From NCBI RefSeq assembly GCF_964355755.1, contig NC_092673.1:8191001-8255000 (forward strand): DNA of 64,000 nucleotides. The letters are read 5' to 3'. This document shows, in pieces, positions 23,111-34,853 of the stretch (the first letter of the stretch is position 1; every line of letters begins with the position of its first letter). The notes under the pieces were generated by a model. The model made no database searches. It saw only the letters and a list, made by a program, of their open reading frames with translations, and was not told the origin of the DNA. The position numbers and the translations under genes are program-made. The stretch comes from Antedon mediterranea. Lineage: Eukaryota > Echinodermata > Crinoidea > Comatulida > Antedonidae.

Positions 23111-23664
23111 ATTTATATAACATTTAATGAAATACAACTTTAGACCTTATTTTCACTTGAGGGCCATATCTCGGTAACACATTTTTTTTGTCTAAGATTG
23201 TTCAAAACATACATATTTCTATCCACTCTAATGAATATTTATTTAAAACAATGATCATAAATGTTACTATCAATTGTTACATTTAACACCTTCCACAGAA
23301 TTCTCATACAGTAAGAATTTTTTCTGTTTTAAAGTAAAAATAAATTTAAAGATGTAAATAAAATAACAACATGCTGAGAAAAAGGGAAAATTACAGACTT
23401 TATAAAAAACTGTTGAATATACATGCTATCCACTCTAATGATGATTTATCCTCAAAAACTGACAATAAATGTCATTTTTTACCTTTGACCCCTATTTAAA
23501 TATAATTTACATATAATGCGAGAATTCTTAACAATTCTCAAATTAGAAAAAAGTATCTGATAAATAATTAAAAAAAAGTGTCTGATAACACGTTTCATTA
23601 CATAATTATTCATAATTAAAGGTGGCTACTTTTAGGTCTGCAAACAACTTTTATCCAATAGAAT

Positions 23665-24194
23665 GTGTTTATTGTCCATATTGGAAGAGACAATAACAAA
23701 ATTAATGTCAACATCTTCATAATCTTAATTTATTTTGGAAACAGTACTGATAGACGGCTACAAAAATACATTCTAATCAAATTCTATTCTTCATTAAATA
23801 ATGGAAAATTAAGGGAAAGAAAAGGGGATAATTGTATTTTACACGTGGATGGTATTCTTGACATAACACTCGATCTGAGGACAGGTACCTTCCACCCATA
23901 TACACCAAACCAAACAATACGCCATTATATGTACATCGTGAAAGTAATCATCGGCCATCAATTACGCAATATACCACTAGCAATAAATAAACGACTCTCA
24001 AACATCTCATCCGATGAAAATTCGTTTAATGCAGCAATACCTCAGTACCAAGAAGCACTTAGAAATAATGGATATGAACATGAGCTACACCTGAACAAGC
24101 AACCAAAAAGAAAACCCGAAACAGAAACATCATTTGGTTCAATCCTCCGTACAGCAAGAACGTAAAGACCAATATCGGACCCAAATTTTTATAA
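23665..24194 (+). pseudogene. Reverse transcriptase remnant (retroelement of the RT plus GIY-YIG type), frameshifted
   Basis: An open frame from 23,665 to 24,165 encodes blocks recognisable from a widespread marine-invertebrate retroelement protein: LDITLDLRTGTFHPYTPNQ, HQLRNIPLAINKRLSNISSD, and [20 protein letters not shown]. After KQPKRK the expected [19 protein letters not shown] appears in the next frame (24,135-24,194), so a frameshift separates the parts, followed by a stop. It represents the region after the RT thumb in elements I associate with Penelope-like or related RTs. The catalytic palm and any endonuclease are missing. It lies between the arms of fold-back element 2. Family placement is from memory and moderately sure. 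Confidence 0.6.
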
Positions 24195-24244
24195 TTAGTG
24201 GATGAGTGTTTCTCACAAGGCCATAATCTCCGAAAGACTTTTAA

Positions 24245-24960
24245 TGTTGACATTGATTGCTGGTGGTATCTACAATATCTAAGGTTACGCACGGTATACT
24301 TATGGTCAAACTTTAGAGGGTCTGCCAGGGCCAAGGCAGGGTACAGATAGTTTGTAATAGGTTGGTATTCCTTACAATGTGCTAAATCATATAACATTGG
24401 TTGCTGGTGGTATCTACAATATCTAAGCTAGACTAGTTGGAGGAAGAGGGTCTCTAGTCAAAATTTAGAGGGGTCTGCCAGGGCCAAGGCAGTGTACAGA
24501 TAGTTTGTAATAGAGGTCATTTGGTATTCCTTACAATGTGCTAAATCATATAACATTGGTCGCTGGTGGTATCTACAATATCTAAGCTAGGCTAGTTGGG
24601 AGAAGGGGGTCGTTAGTCGAACTTTAGAGGGGTCTGCCAGGGCCAAGGCAGTGTACAGATAGTCTGTAATAGGTCATTTGGTATTTCTTACTATGTGCTA
24701 AAGCATATAACATTGGCTGCTGGTGGTATCTACAATATCTAATCTAGGCCATTTGTGGGAAGGGGGGTCTCTAGTCGAACTTTAGAGGGGTCTGCCAGGG
24801 CCAAGGCAGTGTACAGATAGTCTGTAATAGGTCATTTGGTATTTCTTACAATGTGCTAAATCATATAACATTGGCTGCTGGTAGTATCTACAATATCTAA
24901 TCTAGGCCATTTGTGGGAAGGGGGTCTCTAGTCGAACTTTAGGGTGTCTGGCACTTGCGG
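24245..24960 (+). repeat. 158-bp tandem array
   Basis: About 4.5 units starting near 24,257, 24,398, 24,558, 24,715 and 24,873 (steps 141, 160, 157, 158). The unit holds 'gctggtggtatctacaatat', 'gtctgccagggccaaggcag', 'tgtacagatagtctgtaat' and 'aatgtgctaaatcatataac'. Decayed echoes continue to about 25,400. No coding sense was found. Confidence 0.85.
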
Positions 24961-25423
24961 TGCAGCAGACAATTAGTCTGTCGTTACCCATTTAGTATTG
25001 TATGAACACAACTTGTTCATTTGGCATTAATTTTGAGTGGTACCTCACTCAGCTATGCTATCACCATTTGTAGGCCCTCCTTCGGGGGGGGGGGGGGGAT
25101 CTGGTGGGCCTATTGCAGAGGACAAAATGTTTGGTGATATGATATTGGTATATAGGATGCAAATGGTGAAATTAGGTGGTATCTCTCTCATCTAATTGGT
25201 GCCGATTTGTTAGCACCTTTCGTGTCCCCCGGTATGGACGCAGCAGGGGGTACCCGGCAGACTTCCATTTACATTGACTTCAAGTGACCTCCAATTAACA
25301 CACTTAAATAGTCAGATATTGGTACCTAGCTCATCTAACCAAATGTATCTGGGCTGCCTGTCTACAGCCATTTACTGAGTATTCAGTACAGTAATACAAT
25401 AAATACTAAGCGGTCAGAAGATG

Positions 25424-25990
25424 CTACTAATCAATCAATCAATCAATCAATCATTCGATTTATATAGCGCCATTCCAACAGTCATTGTTCATGGTGCTAC
25501 CAAAAATATCAGGAAATGTGAGTTTTGAGTAGTGACTTAAAGGTGCTCAATAATGATGTTTGTTTAATGTTCAAAGATAGGTGGTTCCAGAACCTACTGT
25601 AGGTCCAGCAATACTGAAAGTCCGATCTCCCCAACTATGTTTGCGCCTCTGAATGTCCAGTAGCACCTGATGACTAGATCTTAGTTCTCGCTTTCTCTTA
25701 TTGATTGTCGATCATTCTGAGAGGTATTTGAGAGCGCAACTATTTATGCATCGGAGCACCAGCAGGATCTTAAATTGAACACGCAACTCCACTCCAAATA
25801 CGATTGCCTCGGTCTTTTCATTAAGCTTGAAGAAGTTTAAGCCCATCCATGTCCTAATCTCAGCAGTGCATGCTTCTAAACGTTTTACGGCGGTCAGAAT
25901 CTCAGTCTGACGGGGCTTGACAGAAACATAAATTTGTATATCATGAAGTTGACCAGGAATATGTCCTCTATACATTTGACCTTAGAGGGT
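25424..25990 (-). pseudogene. 3' part of a decayed LINE (CR1/L2-like) with ATTG-repeat tail
   Basis: On the minus strand a broken frame reads DIQIYVSVKPRQTEILTAVK, RLEACTAEIRTWMGLNFFKL and NEKTEAIVFG, the segment just after the YADD motif, here damaged (HDIQIY in place of ADDTQIY). Beyond a stop and frame change come RSSHQVLLDIQR and WGDRTFSIAGPTVG, the C-terminal blocks of these reverse transcriptases. The element ends in 'atagcgc' and an ATTG repeat (25,427-25,455), a typical LINE tail. Confidence 0.7.
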
Positions 25991-26036
25991 TAGATGAAGG
26001 CACTTCCTCTTATTTGGAAATTTCCTGATGTAGGGC

Positions 26037-26237
26037 GTGCCAAACTGTCATTTAACCATTAAAACAAGATATCCCACTAGTATGAATGAACTACAAGGGC
26101 ATGGTGACAGGACAGTCTGGTCATGCAGTCCTATTCTTTCAGCCCATCTTATTGATCTAGTTGAGAAAACGACCATGGAGTTGAAAGAGTATGAAGATGA
26201 TGAACAAGAAATTGAATTTGAGGTGGACGACGACTGA
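26037..26237 (+). CDS. Short acidic open frame, unrecognised
   Basis: Sixty-six codons ending in LVEKTTMELKEYEDDEQEIE and FEVDDD. The acidic C-terminus looks less random than neighbouring frames and could be the tail of a decayed transposon protein inside fold-back element 2. No family is recognised, there is no upstream exon evidence, and it may be chance. Confidence 0.2.
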   Translation: MPNCHLTIKTRYPTSMNELQGHGDRTVWSCSPILSAHLIDLVEKTTMELKEYEDDEQEIEFEVDDD

Positions 26238-27401
26238 ACATCATTGCAGTAACTTGATAAATGGGTTTTGAATGAGTAGTTATGTAGACCTACATATACA
26301 TAGTTTTATTTTGAAAACAGAAACATTCTTACTATATAAGAATTCTGTGAAAATTGAGGTCCTCACTCCTGGATATTCTGAACAATTTATGACAAAAATA
26401 AAGTCTTTATGATCAGGGGTTACAGAGATATGACCCTCGGGTGGAAACAAGGTAAAAGGTCAAAAGTTGTATTTCCTGCCAAATTTCAAAAATATGTTTC
26501 ATTAAATCTTATATAAATATGGATATTCTGAACAATTTATGACAAAAATAAAGTCTTTATGACCAGGGGTTACCGAGATATGACCCTCGGATGGAAATAA
26601 TGTCAAAGGTCAAAAGTGATATTTTCCATCAAATTTCAAAAATATGTTTCATTAAAGCTAATATAAATATGGATACTCCGAACAATTTAAAACAAAAATA
26701 AAATCGTTATGACCATTGTTTACCGAGATATGACCCTTATGTATAAACGAGGTCAAAGGTCAAAAGTCATATTTCCGGTCATTTTGTATGAAAATGTTTT
26801 ATTATAGTACATAGGAAAGTGCATATTCTGAACAATATAAGACCAAAATCAAACCTCTATGATCACTCGTTGTCAAGATATAGGTCGAATACAAAAATAA
26901 CCTAAATTATTGCGAAAATCGTTATGCAATAATGTCAAAGGTCAAAAATGATATTTCCCGTCAAATTTCAAAAATATGTTCCATTAAAGCGAATATAAAT
27001 ATGGATATTATGAACAATTTAAGACAAAAATAAAATCTTTATGACCAGGGGTTACCAAGATATGACCCTTATGTAAAAACAAGGTCAAAGGTCAAAAGTG
27101 GCATTTACGGCCATTTTGAACAAAAACTTTTCATTATAGTACATAGAAATGTGCATATTCTGAACAATTTAAGACCAAAATCAGACCTCTATGATCAGTC
27201 TTTGTCAAGTACCGTCTATATTTATGATTTTGATAAATCCAAGATGGCCACCAAAATGGCCCCCAAAAAACCCCATGGGACAATATTTCGTCTTGGGAAC
27301 ATCAAAAAATGTTAATTACATATATGCAGGATTACAAAAATGTACATTAAAAAAATACATCATGGGGGTGCACGGTAACCCCTCCTTCCTACCCTACTAA
27401 T

Positions 27402-27570
27402 ATTGATGATGAGGATGATAAGGAAAATGATGAAGAAGATTAAGGTAATGAGGATGAGGATGATAAAGAAAAGAGAATGATGAAGAAATTGATGAAGAAG
27501 ATTAGGTAATGATGATGAGGATGATCAGGAAAACGATGAAGATTAGGTAATGAGGATGATAAAGAAAATG
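27402..27570. repeat. Short GATGA minisatellite tract at right edge of fold-back element 2
   Basis: 'gatgaggatgataaggaaaatgatgaagaagattaagg' and variants, continuous with the start of the right direct duplicate. It is the counterpart of the tract at 17,689-18,550, which precedes the left duplicate. Confidence 0.75.
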
Positions 27571-28191
27571 ATTAGTATGGCACTTACAATAGAATAGTTC
27601 AATATGGTACAAATATAATAGAATGGTATTTTTTACAGTATGGTAATTATATAGTACTTTGGCAGTATAGTAGGCCTACACATAGACTATAATTATTTTT
27701 TACAGTATGGTAATAGGTAGAATAGCATTTTGCAGTATTTTATCTGTTTTTACAGTAGAATATAATTTCATTTGTAACTTCAAAATAGGCCATATAGAAA
27801 TTGATAAAATACCATCACTGAACTAATTAAACAAAATTAAGTAATCAATTACCAAATTAAACAATAAGCAAACATGTTACTCGAATGAGTGTAATCTTTC
27901 ACATATGTTGGACCCATATCTTTACTAAACATATTGCAACTAATAGATAATTAAATTCATTACGATAATGTCATTTATATAATTTGATTTTATCAAAGAT
28001 AATATTTAGATACAATAGCTAAATTATCGGTTATCGTCTCTTCAAGTCTCCAATTAGTAGCAAATGACATCCTATAATCTTTAAATATAAATTATGCAAT
28101 ATTGCTTCTTATCATCGATATGCTTACGTGTCTGCTTGCATCCACCTGTCACTTAATGTAAATCTAGAGACAGTGACTTAAAGCTTAAAGC

Positions 28192-28660
28192 TACCGTAAA
28201 ACCTCGAAAAGAAGCCCCTGGGCCTCTTTTTGAATAGGAGCCCATCTCGAAAAGAAGTCCCTCTCTTTGGTCTACAAAGGTAATTTCGAAATGAAGCCCA
28301 TCTCGAAATCAATCCCACCGATTGTAAGATTGTATTTGCTTCTTTTCATGATAGATTATTTGAATGTAAAAGGAACAAGGTGAGGGGTAGGTAGGGTTAG
28401 GGCTAATCCCTAACTTGTGGTGCAGATATGATCTAGTTTATACCGTATATTTAGTTTCAAATGGTATTTTGATCATAAATATGTAAAATTGGCAGATGTC
28501 TCAAATCCTACTATTGTAGTGGAAAATCACAATATATACAGCATTTATTTCGAGAAGAATCCCCTCTTTAGTTTTCAAAATCTCGAACAGAAGCGCAAAG
28601 CCCACCCAAGAGTACAAAAAAAAAGAAGCCCATATATTTTTTTTCGAGGTTTTATGGTAT
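28192..28660. mobile_element. MITE with TACCGTAAAACCTCGAAAA ends
   Basis: The left end 'taccgtaaaacctcgaaaag' is mirrored at the right by 'tttttcgaggttttatggta'. Next to the left end lies 'aagcccctgggcctc', mirrored in part by 'agaagccca' at the right. It is about 470 bp, with no coding capacity. Only the left part survives in the other duplicate. Confidence 0.65.
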
Positions 28661-29355
28661 CTGGTTATCAGTGTTATGTAACTGAAATCGCACGAAAAAA
28701 CAATAAATAACAGATTTTTAATCGAAATTGTTTTCAGAAGTTAGATAATGCTGATCTTACCATATCTGGTGACTCCCCAGAAAACGAAAATAAGGATTCG
28801 GAAGTTTTTATTGAAAAGATCAAAAACGTAAAATCTCAGATGTATTGCCTCTGTTAAATAAATGTACAAAACAATAGTGATTTTATGAAGGAATTTGAAC
28901 TTTTATGAAATTACGTATTTAAAAAAATAAATCGTGTAATACAGTACAGTATGTCACACATTATGAAACAGAAGCATTAACGTGTTTATAGTCATTTTAA
29001 TATTATGTTTGTTATCCATATAGTAATCAATATGTTATTTTTTTTATTATTGGATGAATAAAAAAAATTGAATGTTTAAACAGTCACATTACGGGCTTAA
29101 TAATAAATAAACAACTATTTCATTTTCGTAATTCTAATTATCTAAGTTGTTCCACTATGTTATTTTATTAAATAATGGAAAAGGCAAGCAATTTGAATAT
29201 GAAACGAAGTATGTATAAATAATATTAAATATCCAAAAATAACAATGTTGCTAGGCATATTAAAAACACCTTTGTATAAAGTTACTCTAAATTTAATTAC
29301 TTTAAAAAAAGTAAATATTTAATATCATTATCATTTAAAATAGGCCTATTTTAAA

Positions 29356-30235
29356 GATGTATTGTCCTGAAAAATAAATATTCATAAAAAAAAGACCTTA
29401 TAATGTGTTCATGCCTTTTTGTACTAATCTGTACTGCTGTATGTTATGGTGTAAACACTATTAAATCTCTGGAGGTGTGCTATAACAACTCATGAGAATG
29501 TTGCTAGGCTTCCCTTAAGCCCGGTGCACACACTAGAGCTTTCGGCTGAGCCAACTGGCACGAGTAACACTTGGCTCACTAAAAAATTTGCCGCAAACTG
29601 TGATCGCGTTCTATCGGACGCACACTAAACGCCTACAGTACGCGATTTTCTGATTGGATAATTACTTACTACGCTATACGGCACGCGCTGAAATATCATA
29701 ATAAATCAGAAAATGTCATGCGCAGTGGAATTTTTTAGTGAGCAGGAAGCTCAGGTTCGGCGCACACTTGAGGAAAATGGCACGCGTGCCAAAAAATATT
29801 AAACACGATAGATATTTTCCTCAGCGGCACGCGTGGCCAATTCCTCACGAAATCCCCGGTGCACACTGTGAGGCAAGTGTTACTCGTGGCAGTTGGCTCA
29901 GCCAGAAGCTCTAGTGTGCGCCGGGCTTTAAGCACTGTAGTGCTTTTAACATTGTGTGCCACGAGGAGAATTCCTTCTTTTTACGTGTTTTATTGTTTGT
30001 TGTAATTTTTATTCTGAAATAAAGTGATCAATCAATATCTATCAATCTATAGGCCATTTTTAAACTAAAACCCCATTGACTTCCAGTCAATTTGACTACT
30101 ATTTTGCTTTAATTTTCAGGATTGTTTTAAAATCCAATTTTTGGTCAAAGTGAATTATGTGACATTAAAATGGCATATTCAATAAAACTATTTGTAAAAA
30201 ATATATATTTTCAGGGGGACAATATATCTCTAACA
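29356..30235. mobile_element. TTAAAGATGTATTGTCC element carrying nested insertions
   Basis: The ends 'ttaaagatgtattgtcctg' and 'cagggggacaatatatctct' are those of the TTAAAGATGTATTGTCCC family. Inside is a block that resembles a LINE 3' UTR (about 29,400-30,050, ending 'aaataaagtgatcaatcaat'), and inside that the 409-bp insert at 29,515-29,931. Flanking element sequence resumes afterwards ('gtgaattatgtgacattaaaatggcata'). Confidence 0.55.
29515..29931. mobile_element. 409-bp TTAA-flanked MITE (piggyBac-type target)
   Basis: TTAA at 29,515-29,518 and 29,928-29,931 bracket a unit with long inverted ends: GCCCGGTGCACACACTAGAG left, mirrored by CTCTAGTGTGCGCCGGGC right, continuing through 'ttcggctgagccaactggca' and its mirror. 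The matching site in the other duplicate (about 20,508-20,515, 'cttacctaagcactg') is empty, which defines the insert precisely. A TTAA target is the hallmark of piggyBac transposition. No transposase is present. Confidence 0.8.
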
Positions 30236-30519
30236 ATTAAAAATCTTGAATCTTGAACATGTGGAACACAAAATGTAACAAAATAAAATTAGGAAGCTCA
30301 GCTGCATATGTGACCAACAAGTGTACTCAAAAGATGATGTACAAACTATGCGTGCTCAAATGTTTTTTTTCTAAATATTAAGCCGAATTATCCTAAATCT
30401 GTGTTTGATTGCCTTATTATTTCTGAAACAAATAACCTTTCTGTCATTAATGATTTAAAATAGTGTCATTTGATTTTCAAAGATAAACATTGTCCCCCTA
30501 AAAATTGTATTTATCTTTC

Positions 30520-32346
30520 CGGGCGCCTGCCTTTAAACTCTGACCTTTCATCATTATTTTCTTGCATTGTATTTTATTATCCTTTGTTTGTTTGTAAGTA
30601 AATGTTATGAAATTAAAATGAAACGAGAATACAGCTTAAACCATTGTATATATGCAGTAATCCAAAGCTGGGGAATGATAGTATAATCTAATCCCTTTCT
30701 CAGGCTTAATTATTTTCCAGGCCCGGCTTAGTTGTTTTCATGGCCACAGTTGTCGCTAACTTTGGTGGGTAGAAACCAACTTAACCGGTTACTAACTAAG
30801 GAAGAGGGGGCCCAATTTCGACCACTTTCAATGCACAAAACATATCTTAAAGAGCAAAGAGAACTTATGGATTATCTCTAGCATAGTTGTATATTCGAAT
30901 TGTAACATTTTGTCGGTAAAATCTTTTAACATCATGCGGATACAGTACTAAAAATAATTAGGAAAACCAAATTGTAATTAATGAGCACATTTTAATCATT
31001 ATTGATCACTTCCTCTCCTGCTAAAAATAAACATAAAAGAACATAACAATGGCATCAATAAATATGTTGATATCTACATACAACATAATAATATTTACAT
31101 AAATATGGAGTTTCTTTTAACATATTGGCCAGATTGATAAACTGTTAGGTTAACGGGAAAGTAAACGCGTAGGAACTAGTGTAGGATTGGAAATCGCTTT
31201 ACTGTATAATAATGCAGCGGAATGCCATCCTCGGTACAACTGTACCGTACCAAAATATGACATTATTGGTCCATTAGAAAATCAATTATTGTTTTTATTT
31301 AAGGTTATGGTAAAAGCATTACAATGATGTCTTATGATACGTCACATGCACACGTGTCCTAGCTCCACTGATATTGGAGAAACGGGAAATTTGTCGAAAG
31401 CCAACATCATTTTTCAATCAGTAAATCAATCACAATCAATTGAATTATACTACACAAATGTTTACACTTTGTTCATATTATTTACTCAAACTACGGAGCA
31501 TTCATTCAAGGTTTCAATTGTAATATCCAACATATCTCTCAGTCATATGCCTATATCTGCTGCTGTCAAGACAAAATTAACTCCAAAACACAAAAGCTAA
31601 ATAAACACAGAAATGAGGATCATTGTGTGTATAATACAAACATATCAATGTATATGCAGTATATATGATATTCATAAAGGCACTTATACAATATATTGTT
31701 TATACATTTATGTATTCCAAGATTTTACTCTCTGCGTTATATACATATGATTGGAATATTTATTTCTTTCTTTGGATTCCGAGTGTTGAATTACTTGATT
31801 CAACACGTTTTAAATCGATTCAAATCAAGTTTATACCGATTAAAATGTGTTTCATATCTAACACCTAGTTTATTTAAATGGATTCTGGGTCAAATAAACT
31901 TGGAGGGGTAACACTTATCGATCACCTCGCTTTGTACCAATCACATTTTTAAACCGTGTATACAAGGAGCCATTGTAAATTGTGAAGAACGTACTACTAT
32001 ATAGACAACCTAACCAAAGCCTTTTTCCACAACCCCGATGAGCTTTGATTGGTTGCATAACTTCACGTCATAAAAAGTAGGTGAAAATATTAATACGCAT
32101 GCACAACAGAAACTCAAAAGTCAACGTTTTCAATTCGCGCGAAATCAGGATTGGCCGAACTGAAGAACGTACCACGATATTGACCACGTACCACCCAAAG
32201 GATGTCCATAATGTATTTTTTTTAAGAATATAAATGTGGAGACCGCAACACGTCACCAACCACATAAAGTAACATTTACAAAACATTATGTGAATTGTGC
32301 TTTTGTGAGAAATATTCCAAACATACACATTTATAAATATTTTTCG
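30520..32346. other. Gene-free intergenic stretch
   Basis: AT-rich sequence with only short frames (for example near 31,334-31,600 and 31,665-31,911) that show no recognisable domain, splice context or codon pattern. No inverted repeat or array was recognised. Confidence 0.35.
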
Positions 32347-32682
32347 TTAAAGATATATTGTCCCATAAAAACATAAAAAATTAATATCAATAAATCAGAC
32401 TTTAAATAGGCCATTTTGTAGTATCAATCAAGTTATTCACTTCCATAGAAAAAACGAAAAACAATAATGATTTTACTTATAAAAAGACAACATTTTTGGT
32501 TAAATAAAAACATTTTCTCACAGACAATTTTACTTTTTTTTTGCTTTCAATTACAGTTTCTGTTTAGTTAAATACTTTTGAAATGTTTGGGATGAAGTGA
32601 ATAACTGTTATGTGACATTAAAATGGCATATTCAGTAACGACAAACAACAAATATTTTTTCAGAGGGACAATATATCTTTAA
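32347..32682. mobile_element. MITE, TTAAAGATGTATTGTCCC family (complete)
   Basis: 336 bp from TTAAAGATATATTGTCCC to GGGACAATATATCTTTAA. Internal blocks 'cataaaaaattaatatcaataaatcaga', 'acttataaaaagacaa' and 'tatgtgacattaaaatggcata' recur in the copies at 20.3, 29.4, 35.3 and 56.6 kb. Ends inside TTAA are consistent with a piggyBac-like target. It is non-coding. Confidence 0.75.
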
Positions 32683-32689
32683 AATAAAT

Positions 32690-34057
32690 GCATGCTCAAT
32701 ATATGCAAATATAATGTAATAATATATTAGTTGATATTTACTACATAAGGATATTATTGTTGATGGTCACATTTAATATTTACGAATTATTTGTAACTCA
32801 TTAGCACATAGCAAAAGGAAAAACTAAACCATTTTTCTTGTTTAATGAAACAGTAATAATAATGTCCAGTTTAGTTTCTTATAAATAATAAATATTAACA
32901 CTATCAAACTCTTCAAATGCTGATTTAACAATATAATTAAGGTAACACAGTAATTGCATTATACGATGGACATCAAATGCAATTTTGCCTTAGTCTTTAA
33001 TGCAACAAACGTGAATTCGAATGTTTACAACAATTAACTTAAAAATGAAAGTTTGAAACAAAAAAATGAAAGGAGAACAGGTTTAGTCATTAAAGTCACA
33101 ATACAATCATTTAACTGCATTGTAACTTTTATGCTTGACCACTGGGCTTTACATGTACGGTATAACCTGATCAGAAATTATACCCACAACATTTATGTTG
33201 ACTAAACAGAGGGTTTATTATACTTGTATCTTCAGCAAAATTAGAATACATCATATTCCATACCATAGATTCAGTGAATTCAACAGATGGCAATTGCAAA
33301 ATTTTCAGATCCTTTATCGTTTTTCCTTTAGATAATGCAAACTGTAGTTACACGTACATACAGAACACATTTGAAAACTGTCTATAAATACATTTATGTT
33401 GACTCTGATGTAATAACCAAGTATCATAATCATCACATTTAAGAATACTTGTTGTATTTTCAAATGTTTCAAATTTTCAGTAGAAATCATGTTAACAATT
33501 AAAATATAATGGCAGTTATGTATTGCACATGTATCATTATGTATGTTAATGTAAGAGTTATGAGTTAATAGTTTGCTGGATTATGAACATTGATTTTTCA
33601 TGTTACATATATTTGGAAACACAAACACCCAATTTTCACATTCAATGAATAAAGTCAGTTTTAAACAGATTATTATTGGATTTTCCAACATAAGGTTAGT
33701 TCACACAATAAAATTGAAACATACAATTTTGTTTATATTAGATTGGGTCAAATATGGTGTTTTTATATTAATTATTAACCAAAATGATGTCATAAACTGA
33801 ATCACATTTTGGAATGGTGAAGACAAACCATCAGTTATCAAAAAAAAGTTTTTTTCTACTGTAGAATATACTTTGCACAATAAATGTTATAAAAAATTAA
33901 TTCCCTCTGCATTTTATCGAAAAGGTCTTACATAAATGTATCTTTTAAATTTTTGTTGTACATTACACCATGAGAAACTAATATGTGAACGTGTAACATT
34001 ATCCTGGGAGATATTTATGTATTTGTTAAATTGTGTTGTACGTGTGGATCAGGTCCA
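32690..34057. other. Gene-free stretch downstream of COP1
   Basis: No recognised gene or repeat. It is AT-rich with only short open frames. It may include distal COP1 3' UTR if transcription runs this far; no poly(A) signal could be chosen with confidence. Confidence 0.35.
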
Positions 34058-34404
34058 AAGGCCTATTTATACTAAGACGACTACAATCAAGAATAACTAG
34101 AAAAATATGCATTTTTTTCTATAAAACAAAAGAAATCATAAAAGTTTTACCCTAGAACTATAGGATATCCATTTATAATAATATTTTCAAAAGTCCAATT
34201 AAATGATGTCATGATTATAAAGAGCAATAATAATGTGGCGATACGATTTTATTGTTCTTATTGATCATGACATCATTTGATTGCATTTTTAAAATATCAT
34301 TTTTATCAACGACAACAATGGTTATCCTCAGTAGTTCTATAATGAAAGCTGTCTGTATATTTAACTATTTATCGTCGATCGTTATCCTAATATAAATGGG
34401 CCTT
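34058..34404. mobile_element. MITE with AAGGCCYATTTATAYTARGA ends
   Basis: Left 'aaggcctatttatactaaga' is mirrored by 'cctaatataaatgggcctt' at the right. The mirror continues inward ('ctagaactataggatatcc' with 'ggttatcctcagtagttcta', then 'aatgatgtcatgat' with 'atcatgacatcatt'), so the whole 347 bp folds into one long hairpin. It is non-coding and lies about 0.45 kb past the COP1 stop codon. Confidence 0.7.
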
Positions 34405-34853
34405 AAGAATAACATATATATCAACATTTGCATGTTGCATTGTGGGGTGCATGACAGCAGGTGCAACAAATGTTAAAACTGAGTAATCAAAGTAATAGTA
34501 ATTTTCACTCCTTACTCATTTTGAAAATGCTCATTTTATGTTTAGAAAACATAAATATTAAGCTTTGTCTAGACTGTCAAACTAGTTTGTTTGCCCAAAA
34601 ATGGTAGTGAAATCATGTACATGTATGGGCACATATTTTTTTCCACATAAAGTTTGATAATGTACAGTATACAGAGCTTTAGTTAATAAAGCAAACATAA
34701 TTATAAATATAGCCACTGGTTACATATTTTTTGCCTGATGTTGAGCGCTGAGCAGGAGATTTAGAACCTTCAAGAGGGCGACATTTAGCTTCATGAGACT
34801 ACAATGTTTCAATTTTCTTTGGATAGGAAATTCCAGGTGAAGGAAATTCCAGT

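Larger units (their letters stand above)
21935..27399. mobile_element. Large fold-back element 2 (kilobase inverted arms, degraded internal region)
   Basis: The left end TAGTAGGAAGGAGGGGTTAC (about 21,935) is mirrored at about 27,380-27,399, and matching continues inward about 1.1 kb (left arm to about 23,130; right arm from about 26,360). Arms contain 150-bp tandem units with 'tctcggtaacccctggtcat', 'aattgttcagaatatccata', 'aatgaaacatatttttgaa' and the word TGACCTTTGACC. The roughly 3.2 kb between the arms holds a reverse transcriptase fragment, a 158-bp tandem array, a LINE 3' part and a short acidic frame. No transposase was recognised. Both sides abut the GATGA minisatellite, so the element appears to sit within it. 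Target duplications could not be fixed. Confidence 0.7.
27581..30511 (+). repeat. Direct duplication, right copy
   Basis: Counterpart of 18,573-21,114, about 9 kb downstream in the same orientation. It carries the complete TACCGTAAAACCTCGAAAA element and an extra 409-bp TTAA-bounded insert. Similarity stops at 'cattgtcccccta' (30,500-30,511), after which the two flanks differ. Confidence 0.85.

Noticed and set aside
25712-25975. Host gene on the minus strand
   Set aside because: Sequence order is that of a CR1/L2 reverse transcriptase after the YADD motif, with a LINE tail downstream.
18573-30511. Direct duplicates as LTRs of a large retrotransposon
   Set aside because: No TG..CA ends, primer-binding site, gag, protease or integrase; the DNA between them is a fold-back element and minisatellite.
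31334-31911. Three overlapping plus-strand frames of 67-88 codons
   Set aside because: No domain, no conserved splice signals and no codon pattern different from the AT-rich background.
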